Shown here: one piece after another, positions 17,411 through 23,064 of the stretch | Layout: each line of letters starts with the position of its first letter | Position numbering within the stretch: the stretch's first letter is position 1 | Origin: Pseudomonadota bacterium | GTDB taxonomy: Bacteria > Pseudomonadota > Gammaproteobacteria > Pseudomonadales > UBA5518 | DNA length: 23,064 nt | Assembly: GCA_963204845.1 (NCBI GenBank) | Contig: CAUJIL010000091.1 | Coordinates: forward strand, 1 to 23,064 | Direction of reading: 5' to 3' | The notes under the pieces: generated by a model | What the model was told of the DNA's origin: nothing | Database searches by the model: none | The model's input: the letters and a program-made list of their open reading frames with translations, nothing else | Position numbers and translations under genes: made by a program

Positions 17411-17478
17411 GCGGCGAGTATAGGAGCCGCGGCGTGCGTCGTCGCGGGCGGCGGCGGGTATTCGGCGGCCCCATCCGG

Positions 17479-17484
17479 TAGAAT
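17479..17484 (+). promoter_or_regulatory. Candidate -10 element for rpe-gph
   Basis: TAGAAT lies 35 bases before the rpe ATG in the 109-bp divergent gap with the DUF3530 gene. The -35 region is a poor match at every sensible spacing, so this is tentative. Confidence 0.35.
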
Positions 17485-17519
17485 CGCCGCCCAACCCGAG
17501 CGCCTGTGGAACCGCGGCG

Positions 17520-18197
17520 ATGAACGACTTCCAGCTTGCCCCCTCGATCCTGTCGGCCGATTTCGCGCGCCTCGGCGCCGAGGTCGACGCGGTGCTCGCG
17601 GCCGGCGCCGACATCGTGCATTTCGACGTGATGGACAACCACTACGTGCCGAACCTCACCATCGGCCCGATGGTCTGCAAGGCGCTGCGCGATCACGGCG
17701 TGCGCGCCCCGATCGACGTGCACCTGATGGTCACGCCGGTGGATGCGCTGGCAACGGCCTTCGCCGAGGCCGGTGCCACCTACATCACGTTCCACCCGGA
17801 GGCGAGCGCGCACGTGGACCGCACGCTGCAGCTCATCCGCGACGCCGGCTGCAAGGCGGGCCTGGTGTTCAACCCGGCCAGCGGTCTCGAGGCCGCGCGC
17901 TACGTGATGGACAAGCTCGACATGATCCTGCTGATGTCGGTCAACCCCGGCTTCGGCGGCCAGAAGTTCATCCCGTCCACGCTCGCGAAGCTGCGCGAGG
18001 CGCGGGCGCTGATCGACGCCGCCGGCTACCCGATCCGCCTCGAGGTCGATGGCGGTGTCGGTGTCGGCAACATCCGGCAGATCGCCGAGGCGGGCGCCGA
18101 TACCTTCGTCGCCGGCTCGGCGATCTTCGGTGCACCGGACTACGCGGCCGTGATCGCCGCGCTGCGCGCCGAGCTCGCGCACGTGCGCCGCGGCTGA
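17520..18197 (+). CDS. rpe: Ribulose-phosphate 3-epimerase
   Basis: Rpe interconverts D-ribulose 5-phosphate and D-xylulose 5-phosphate in the pentose phosphate and Calvin cycles. The 225-residue TIM barrel is complete: LAPSILSADFARLG (6-19), catalytic D36 in HFDVMDNHYVPNLTIGP, H68 in DVHLMV, the phosphate-binding MSVNPGFGGQKFI (139-151), and the second catalytic D177 in EVDGGV. The ATG at 17520 has a weak GGAA upstream. It is followed by gph after 6 bp. In autotrophs rpe and gph are paired in a Calvin-cycle context, but this pair with trpE is also the normal Pseudomonas-type housekeeping order, so no carbon-fixation role should be inferred. Confidence 0.97.
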   Translation: MNDFQLAPSILSADFARLGAEVDAVLAAGADIVHFDVMDNHYVPNLTIGPMVCKALRDHGVRAPIDVHLMVTPVDALATAFAEAGATYITFHPEASAHVDRTLQLIRDAGCKAGLVFNPASGLEAARYVMDKLDMILLMSVNPGFGGQKFIPSTLAKLREARALIDAAGYPIRLEVDGGVGVGNIRQIAEAGADTFVAGSAIFGAPDYAAVIAALRAELAHVRRG

Positions 18198-18203
18198 GAG
18201 CCC

Positions 18204-18890
18204 GTGCCCCTCGATCGCCTGCGCGGCCTGCTCGCCGGCCGCCTGCCCGTGCTCGCGCTGCTCGATCTGGACGGCACGCTGGTCGACAGCGCACCGGACA
18301 TCGCGCGCGCGCTCGACGATGCGCTGACGGCGGCCGGCCATGCTCCGGTCGGGGTGGCACGGGTGCGCGCCTGGGTGGGGCGCGGCTCGCGCACGCTGGT
18401 GCAGCAGGCGCTGGCGCACCAGCGCGGGGCGCAGGCGCCCGAGCACGAGGTCGAGGCCCTGCTCGCGGCGTACCTGGAAGGCTACTGCGCGGACTGCGTC
18501 GCGCTGACCGGCGCGATGCCCGGTGCGCCGGCGCTGCTGACGGCGCTCACCGCGCACGGCGTGCGGCTGGCCTGCGTGACCAACAAGCCCGCGCGCATCG
18601 CCGACCGCGTGCTCGCGCACGTGTTCCCGGCCGTTCGTTTCGAGGTGCTGGTCGGCGGCGATTCGGGCGCCGGCGTGAAGCCCGCGCCGGGTCCGCTGCA
18701 GGCGGTGCTGGGGCAGCTCGGCGTGGCGCCGGGGGAGGCGCTGATGATCGGCGACTCGCGCCACGACGTGCACGCCGCGCGCGCCGCGGGCGTCGCGGTG
18801 GCCTGTGTCGCGAACGGCTACAACCACGGCGAGGACGTGCGCGACGAGCACCCGGACCTGGTCGTCGACAGCCTGCTCGAATTGCTTTGA
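18204..18890 (+). CDS. gph: Phosphoglycolate phosphatase (HAD family)
   Basis: Gph removes phosphate from 2-phosphoglycolate, a product of DNA 3'-end repair and of Rubisco oxygenation. The 228-residue protein has all HAD motifs: D21-L-D23-G-T-L-V-D (motif I), T126-N-K (motif II), K159 (motif III), and GDSRHD with D184 and D188 (motif IV), plus an alpha-helical cap between residues ~32 and 100. The start is GTG at 18204, with GAG in the 6-bp gap after rpe. The final codons contain the -35 hexamer of the trpE promoter. Other small-substrate HAD phosphatases are possible by sequence, but the rpe-gph-trpE order supports Gph. Confidence 0.92.
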   Translation: MPLDRLRGLLAGRLPVLALLDLDGTLVDSAPDIARALDDALTAAGHAPVGVARVRAWVGRGSRTLVQQALAHQRGAQAPEHEVEALLAAYLEGYCADCVALTGAMPGAPALLTALTAHGVRLACVTNKPARIADRVLAHVFPAVRFEVLVGGDSGAGVKPAPGPLQAVLGQLGVAPGEALMIGDSRHDVHAARAAGVAVACVANGYNHGEDVRDEHPDLVVDSLLELL

Positions 18891-18909
18891 ACGTCGCTTG
18901 CAGTAGAAT
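18882..18909 (+). promoter_or_regulatory. trpE promoter
   Basis: TTGCTT (18882-18887), a 16-bp spacer and TAGAAT (18904-18909) form a good sigma-70 promoter. The -35 lies in the last codons of gph. Initiation near 18916 gives a transcript that starts about 25 bases before the leader peptide, so trpE can be controlled independently of rpe-gph. No clear TrpR operator was recognised. Confidence 0.65.
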
Positions 18910-18940
18910 CCGGCGTGCAATTTCCGCTTCGGGAGCCGAC

Positions 18941-18970
18941 ATGAGGACGATCCGGCGCTGGCGATGGTGA
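18941..18970 (+). CDS. trpL: trp operon leader peptide (MRTIRRWRW)
   Basis: A 9-codon reading frame, MRTIRRWRW, starts at an ATG preceded by GGGAG at 18931-18935 and ends TGA at 18968-18970. Two of its last three codons are TGG, a strong excess for a random 9-mer. It lies between a sigma-70 promoter and trpE, with a hairpin downstream. This is the organisation of a trp attenuation leader: scarcity of charged tRNA-Trp would stall the ribosome at the TGG codons and change folding of the downstream RNA. Attenuation of trpE has been described in Pseudomonas. The peptide is much shorter than E. coli TrpL (14 residues). Confidence 0.75.
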   Translation: MRTIRRWRW

Positions 18971-18983
18971 CGCCTGGACCGCA

Positions 18984-19004
18984 GCGAGCGCGTGCGCGCC
19001 TCGC
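18984..19004 (+). terminator. Candidate trp attenuator hairpin
   Basis: GCGAG-CGC pairs with GCG-CTCGC (one bulged C, 4-base loop) just after the leader peptide, 31 bases before the trpE ATG. It is followed by ATCGTGTTTCG, which has only a weak T-run. A competing pairing joins the Trp-codon segment (18956-18963) with 18980-18986, whose last bases are shared with the terminator arm, so the two structures exclude each other. Exact alternative folds need calculation. Confidence 0.5.
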
Positions 19005-19034
19005 ATCGTGTTTCGTCCGCTTTCCGGAGTATTC

Positions 19035-20522
19035 ATGAGCCCCACCGATCTCGAACAGCTCGCCCGCCAGGGCTACACCCGCGTGCCGCTGGTGCGCCGT
19101 CTGCTCGCCGACCTCGACACGCCGCTCGGCGCCTACCTGCGTTTCGCCGGTCCGTACAGCTTCCTGTTCGAGTCGGTCGAGGGCGGCGAGAAGTGGGGGC
19201 GCTACTCGATCATCGGCCTGCCGTGCCGGCGCCGCATCGTGGTGCGCGGACGCGAGATCACGCTGCACGACGGCGCACGCGTGCAAGGCTTCACGCACCC
19301 CGACCCGCTCGCGTTCGTCGAGGAGACCATCGCGCGCGAGCGCGTCTGCGAACACGCGGACCTGCCGATGTTCTCCGGCGGTCTGGTCGGCTATTTCGGC
19401 TACGACTGCGCGCGCCTCGTCGAGCCGCGGCTCGCCGCGACGGCGCCGCCGGACGGACTCGGCACACCCGACATCCTGCTGATGGACGCCGAGGAATTCC
19501 TCGTGTTCGACAACCTGGCCGGCGCCATCCTGCTGGTGGTCACGGTCGACCCGCGCGCCCCCGGTGCGGCCACCGCGGCCGCGGCGCGGCTCGATGCGCT
19601 GCAGCGCCGGCTCGAGGAACCGGCGCCCCGTCTGCCACCGGTGGACATCGACGCCGGCCGGCGTGACAGCGAGCGCGTGCATGCGCTCGAGGCCGCGTTC
19701 GTGTCGGAGTTCGGTCGCGGCCGTTTCGAGTCCGCGGTGGCGCGGATCCGCGAGTACATCCTGGCCGGTGACGTGATGCAGGTGGTGCCCTCGCAGCGGC
19801 TCAGCGCACCGTTCGACGGCCATCCTCTCAACCTCTACCGCGCGCTGCGCAACCTCAATCCCTCGCCGTACCTGTACTTCCTTGACCTGGCCGATTTCCA
19901 CATCGTCGGGTCATCGCCCGAAATCCTCTCGCGCCTGCAGGGCGGGGAGGTCACGGTGCGCCCGATCGCCGGCACGCGCCGCCGCGGCGCGACGCGCGCC
20001 GAGGACCTGGCGCTCGAGGCCGAGTTGCTCGCCGACCCGAAGGAGATCGCCGAGCACCTGATGCTGATCGACCTGGGCCGCAACGACGTCGGGCGCGTGG
20101 CGCGCATCGGCAGCGTCGCGGTGACCGAGCGCATGATCGTCGAGCGCTACTCGCACGTGATGCACATCGTCTCCAACGTGACCGGGCAACTGCGCGAGGG
20201 GTTGACGGCGATCGACGTGCTGCGCGCGACGCTGCCCGCCGGTACGCTGTCGGGCGCGCCGAAGATCCGTGCCATGGAGATCATCGACGAGCTGGAGCCC
20301 TCGCGGCGCGGCATCTACGGCGGCGCGGTGGGGTATTTGTCGTGGCACGGCGAGATGGACACCGCGATCGCGATCCGCACCGCCGTGATCAAGGACGGCC
20401 GGCTGCACGTGCAGGCCGGCGCCGGCGTGGTCGCGGACTCGGTACCGGCGCTGGAGTGGGAGGAGACGATGAACAAGGCGCGCGCGATGTTCCGCGCCGC
20501 GGCGATGCTCGGCGGTCCATGA
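19035..20522 (+). CDS. trpE: Anthranilate synthase component I
   Basis: TrpE converts chorismate to anthranilate, using ammonia from the TrpG subunit, as the first step of tryptophan synthesis. The 495-residue protein is full length. The feedback-inhibitor site motif FLFESVEGGEKWGRYS (43-58) corresponds to the LLES region that binds tryptophan. The chorismate-binding domain carries VRPIAGTRRRG (308-318), DPKEIAEHLMLIDLGRND (334-351), AGTLSGAPKIRAME (402-415) and GAVGYL (430-435). The ATG at 19035 has GGAG five bases upstream; a GTG at 19008 in frame is less well placed. It follows its own promoter, leader peptide and attenuator. trpG, trpD and trpC do not follow; a TRIC-like membrane protein gene does. 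Confidence 0.97.
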   Translation: MSPTDLEQLARQGYTRVPLVRRLLADLDTPLGAYLRFAGPYSFLFESVEGGEKWGRYSIIGLPCRRRIVVRGREITLHDGARVQGFTHPDPLAFVEETIARERVCEHADLPMFSGGLVGYFGYDCARLVEPRLAATAPPDGLGTPDILLMDAEEFLVFDNLAGAILLVVTVDPRAPGAATAAAARLDALQRRLEEPAPRLPPVDIDAGRRDSERVHALEAAFVSEFGRGRFESAVARIREYILAGDVMQVVPSQRLSAPFDGHPLNLYRALRNLNPSPYLYFLDLADFHIVGSSPEILSRLQGGEVTVRPIAGTRRRGATRAEDLALEAELLADPKEIAEHLMLIDLGRNDVGRVARIGSVAVTERMIVERYSHVMHIVSNVTGQLREGLTAIDVLRATLPAGTLSGAPKIRAMEIIDELEPSRRGIYGGAVGYLSWHGEMDTAIAIRTAVIKDGRLHVQAGAGVVADSVPALEWEETMNKARAMFRAAAMLGGP

Positions 20523-21178
20523 CCACGGAGCTGCACGCCGGCGCGATCGTCGACTGGTTGGCGATTGCAGGCACCGTCGCGTTCGCGCTGAGCGGCGCGC
20601 TGCTCGCGGCGCGGCACCGTCTGGACGTGATCGGCTTCCTGTTCCTTGCCTGCATGACCGGTGTCGGCGGCGGCACGGTGCGCGACCTGCTGCTGGATGC
20701 ACCGGTGTTCTGGGTGCACGACGCGAGCCATATCGCGCTGTGCAGCGCGGCCGCGCTGCTGGTGTGGCTGGCGGCGCAATGGATCGACCGCCTGCAGCAG
20801 GCGCTGCTGTGGGCCGATGCGGCCGGCATCGCGCTGTTCGCGGTGCTGGGTGCCCAGAAGGCGCTGCACGCGGGCGTGAGCGCCGAGGTGGCCGTGATGA
20901 TGGGCGTGTTCACGGCCTGCTTCGGCGGCATCATCCGCGACGTCACGCTGAACGATACGCCGATCATCATGCGCCGCGAGATCTACATCTCGGCCACGCT
21001 CGCCGGTGCCATCGCTTATGTGCTGCTCGCCCATTGGCGTGGCAGCGAGAACGGGCTGGCGATGATCGGCGGCGTCGCGATCGGTTTCGCGGTGCGCGCG
21101 CTGGCGATCGTCACCGGGCTGGCACTTCCGTCGCATCGCGGCCTTGCGTCGGCAGATGCTGCCGAGCGCGAACCATGA
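20519..21178 (+). CDS. TRIC/UPF0126 family membrane protein
   Basis: The 219-residue protein is mostly hydrophobic, with six or seven membrane segments and an internal two-fold repeat: GVGGGTVRDLLLDAPVFW (48-65) in the first half and CFGGIIRDVTLNDTPIIM (134-151) in the second. Gly-Gly-x-x-R-D kinks in each half are the signature of UPF0126 (YicG-like) proteins, which share a fold with eukaryotic TRIC trimeric cation channels. Several prokaryotic homologues conduct K+ or other monovalent cations; the physiological substrate here is unknown. The ATG overlaps the trpE stop (ATGA), implying coupled translation with trpE, although the functional link is unclear. Confidence 0.9.
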   Translation: MTTELHAGAIVDWLAIAGTVAFALSGALLAARHRLDVIGFLFLACMTGVGGGTVRDLLLDAPVFWVHDASHIALCSAAALLVWLAAQWIDRLQQALLWADAAGIALFAVLGAQKALHAGVSAEVAVMMGVFTACFGGIIRDVTLNDTPIIMRREIYISATLAGAIAYVLLAHWRGSENGLAMIGGVAIGFAVRALAIVTGLALPSHRGLASADAAEREP

Positions 21179-21204
21179 AACGCACACACCGCGCCGGGCC
21201 GGGC

Positions 21205-22254
21205 TCAGCGCGCTGCGGGCAGGCGGAGCGGTTGTTCCTCGCCTCCATAGATACCGACGTGCGCGACGCCGTCGGGCCCCACGGTGCCACGGTACATGCC
21301 GCGCGTGTTGAAGCGCATCGCGAAGTCGCCGTGCGCGTCGAGCACGATCAGTCCGCCGTCGCCGCCGATCTGCGCGACCTCGGCCAGCGTGGCGTCCGCC
21401 GCCTGCGCCGGAGGCATGCCGGCGAGGCCCACCAGCGCGGCGACGTGGTGCGCGGCGGCGCTGCGGATGAACATTTCGCCGGTGCCGGTGGCCGACACCG
21501 CGACGGTGCGGTTGTCCGCCCAGGTGCCGGCGCCGATCACCGGCGAGTCCCCGATACGGCCCCAGCGCTTGTTCGTGAGGCCGCCGGTCGAGGTGCCGGC
21601 CGCGAGGTTGCCGTGGCGGTCGAGCGCGACCGCGCCGACCGTGCCGCGCTTGTCGTCGGGCGCGTACGGTGCGCCCGTGCCGGCGTCGTGGTCGCGCAGC
21701 ACGCGTTGCGCCGCGCGCGCCTTCTGCAACTGGCGCCAGCGTTCCTCGGTGCGGAACCAGGACGGGTCGACGAGTTCGAGGCCCTGCGTGCGCGCGAATT
21801 CCTCGGCGCCGGCGCCGAGCAGCATCACGTGCACGCCGTCGCGCATCACGGCCGCGGCGGCCCGGATCGGGTTGCGAATGGTGCGCACCGCAGCGACCGC
21901 GCCGGCGGCGCGGCTGGCGCCGTCCATGATCGAGGCGTCGAGTTCGTTGTGCCCTTCGTGGCTGAACACGGCGCCGCGCCCGGCGTTGAACAGCGGCGAG
22001 TCTTCCATCACGGCAATCGCGGCCACCACCGCGTCCACGCTGGAACCACCGCCGGCGAGCACCGCGTGCCCGGCGGCGAGTGCGGCGGCCAACGCCTGCT
22101 CGTAACCGGCGTCGATGCGCGCCGAGGAGCGCGCCGGGTCCAGCGTGCCGGCGCCGCCGTGGATCACCAGTCGGGTCACGGCGGTCGTGGGTGCGGCGGC
22201 CAGGGTGTGGTTCGTCATCAGGCAGCAGATCAGGGCGAACAGCAGTACGCGCAT
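21205..22254 (-). CDS. Exported isoaspartyl peptidase/L-asparaginase (Ntn hydrolase)
   Basis: The 349-residue protein belongs to the plant-type asparaginase (IaaA) family, which cleaves beta-aspartyl dipeptides and often L-asparagine. It begins with a hydrophobic signal peptide (MRVLLFALICCLMTNHTLAA, cleavage near residues 20-22), implying periplasmic location. The conserved VIHGGAGT (30-37), GGSSVDAV and NAGRGAVF (90-97) precede the autocleavage site at G204/T205 in KRGTVGAVALD; T205 becomes the N-terminal nucleophile of the beta subunit. GTSTGGLTNKRWGRIGDSPVIGAG (from ~220) forms the substrate pocket, and GEMFIR and TGTGE follow. It is convergent with the TRIC gene (26-bp gap) and divergent from the glycosyltransferase. 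Glycosylasparaginase is a related alternative. Confidence 0.9.
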   Translation of the reverse strand: MRVLLFALICCLMTNHTLAAAPTTAVTRLVIHGGAGTLDPARSSARIDAGYEQALAAALAAGHAVLAGGGSSVDAVVAAIAVMEDSPLFNAGRGAVFSHEGHNELDASIMDGASRAAGAVAAVRTIRNPIRAAAAVMRDGVHVMLLGAGAEEFARTQGLELVDPSWFRTEERWRQLQKARAAQRVLRDHDAGTGAPYAPDDKRGTVGAVALDRHGNLAAGTSTGGLTNKRWGRIGDSPVIGAGTWADNRTVAVSATGTGEMFIRSAAAHHVAALVGLAGMPPAQAADATLAEVAQIGGDGGLIVLDAHGDFAMRFNTRGMYRGTVGPDGVAHVGIYGGEEQPLRLPAAR

Positions 22255-22268
22255 CGTAGTGTTCCGGA

Positions 22269-22326
22269 ACCGGCGCGGCAAAACCCGCGAGGCGCCGGTG
22301 TGGACGAAGGTCGGGGCATGATGCCC
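22269..22326. promoter_or_regulatory. Palindromes in divergent asparaginase/glycosyltransferase region
   Basis: The 110-bp divergent gap contains an 8-bp inverted repeat ACCGGCGC (22269-22276) with GCGCCGGT (22292-22299), and GGGCAT-G-ATGCCC (22314-22326). A self-complementary GTTCCGGAAC at 22261-22270 adjoins the first. Any could be an operator controlling one or both genes, but no regulator is encoded nearby and GC-rich DNA gives such repeats by chance. Confidence 0.3.
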
Positions 22327-22364
22327 GGCGCGGCGCGGTGGCACAATCGCCCGGGGAGCGCGCG

Positions 22365-23064
22365 ATGAGCCGCTGGCGCGTGCTGCTGGTACACCAGAAT
22401 TTCCCCGGCCAGTTCCGCCATCTCGCGCCGTTCCTCGCCGGCGCCGGCCACGAGGTGGTCGCGCTCGGTGACGCGGCGAACCTGGGCACGCAGCAGCGCA
22501 CGCTGCCGTACCGGCTGGTCGGCTATCGCAGCCGGGCCCAGCAGCCGTCCGCGGCGCACCACTACCTGCATTCCTTCGAGGCCGCGGTGCGTCGCGGGCA
22601 GGACGTGGCGCGTGCGTGCATGGCGCTGCGGCGCGGTGGCTTCGAGCCGGACCTGGTGGTGGGCCACCCGGCGTGGGGCGAACTGCTGTTTGTGCGCGAC
22701 GTGTTCCCGCGCGCGCGCCTGGTGTCGTACTTCGAGTATTTCTACCGCGCGCACGGCGGTGACGTGGGCTTCGACCCCGAGTTTCCGCCGCAGCTCGACA
22801 CGCTGTTCAAGCTGCGCATCCGCAACAGCGCGCAACTGCACGCGCTGAGCGAATGCGACGCCGGCATCAGCCCGACCGCCTGGCAGCGCAGCACCTATCC
22901 GGCGCGCGAACAACCGCTGATCCGCGTGATCCATGAAGGCGTCGATACCGTGCGGCTGGCGCCGGACGAGTCGGCCGTGTTCCGTCTGCCCGATGGCCGC
23001 GTGCTCGACCGCACCACGCCGGTGATCACTTTCGCCAGCCGCGATCTGGAACCGTACCGCGGCT
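22365..23064 (+). CDS. Glycosyltransferase family 4 (partial, runs off window)
   Basis: About 233 residues are visible and the frame is open at the window end. The start, VLLVHQNFPGQFRHLAPFLAGAGHEV (from residue 6), is characteristic of the GT4-type N-terminal domain (Glyco_trans_4_3). It continues with FEPDLVVGHPAWGELLFVRDVFP, a YFEYFYRAHG motif, ALSECDAGISPTAWQRSTYP and VIHEGVDTVRLAP, which leads into the linker before the C-terminal GT-B domain (ITFASRDLEPYRG). Such enzymes add sugars to surface or extracellular polysaccharide; acceptor and sugar are unknown. The ATG at 22365 has GGGGAG about 7 bases upstream. Confidence 0.88.
   Translation, partial: MSRWRVLLVHQNFPGQFRHLAPFLAGAGHEVVALGDAANLGTQQRTLPYRLVGYRSRAQQPSAAHHYLHSFEAAVRRGQDVARACMALRRGGFEPDLVVGHPAWGELLFVRDVFPRARLVSYFEYFYRAHGGDVGFDPEFPPQLDTLFKLRIRNSAQLHALSECDAGISPTAWQRSTYPAREQPLIRVIHEGVDTVRLAPDESAVFRLPDGRVLDRTTPVITFASRDLEPYRG

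Noticed and set aside
17520..18890. rpe-gph as part of a Calvin-cycle (cbb) operon
   Set aside because: No Rubisco or other cbb gene is present, and rpe-gph-trpE is the ordinary housekeeping order in Pseudomonas-like genomes.
16587..19901. 1104-codon minus-strand frame across rpe, gph and trpE
   Set aside because: Runs antisense to three clear genes and shows no domain; long open antisense frames are expected at this GC content.
22339..22352. TGGCAC resembling the -24 part of a sigma-54 promoter before the glycosyltransferase
   Set aside because: The required TTGC-type -12 element is absent at the correct spacing.

Overview
The window is chromosomal DNA from a GC-rich gammaproteobacterium. 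Hand-counted lines inside core genes reach roughly 70-80% GC. The gene order closely matches the Pseudomonas rpoD-to-trpE neighbourhood: rpoD-dnaG-yqeY-rpsU, tsaD-folB-cca, apaH-rsmA-pdxA-surA-lptD, amgK-murU, then rpe-gph-trpE. Several genes usual in that neighbourhood (plsY, folK, apaG) are missing. I would guess a purple-sulfur or Ectothiorhodospiraceae/Chromatiales-like lineage rather than a true Pseudomonas, but the sequence alone does not fix the genus.

Layout. (1) 1-672: a BrnT/BrnA type II toxin-antitoxin pair of visibly lower GC. It lies between a tRNA-Ile2(CAT) gene and a 16-bp perfect copy of that tRNA's anticodon arm, and looks like a small remnant of a tRNA-integrated element. 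(2) 734-5310, minus strand: the macromolecular synthesis operon rpsU-yqeY-dnaG-rpoD, with a good sigma-70 promoter before rpsU. (3) 5482-6903, plus strand: tsaD (t6A tRNA modification) and folB (folate). (4) 6966-14729, minus strand: lptD-surA-pdxA-rsmA-apaH-cca, a tightly packed run with overlapping stop and start codons. It joins outer-membrane biogenesis (LptD and its chaperone SurA) with cofactor, rRNA and tRNA housekeeping. (5) 14930-16641, plus strand: amgK-murU, the cell-wall sugar salvage route that makes UDP-MurNAc without GlmU. A secreted DUF3530 protein is encoded convergently and overlaps murU by 44 bp. (6) 17520-21178, plus strand: rpe-gph, then trpE preceded by its own promoter and a 9-codon leader peptide with two Trp codons (a trp attenuator), then a TRIC/UPF0126 membrane protein overlapping trpE by 4 bp. 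(7) 21205-23064: an exported isoaspartyl peptidase/asparaginase on the minus strand and, divergently, the start of a family-4 glycosyltransferase cut by the window edge.

Nearly all genes are conserved housekeeping genes. The two places that deserve most attention are the tRNA-bracketed brnTA module and the compact trp leader/attenuator. I found no CRISPR array, rRNA, insertion sequence or multi-gene system that looked new. The largest gap without a gene is about 200 bp (lptD/amgK).
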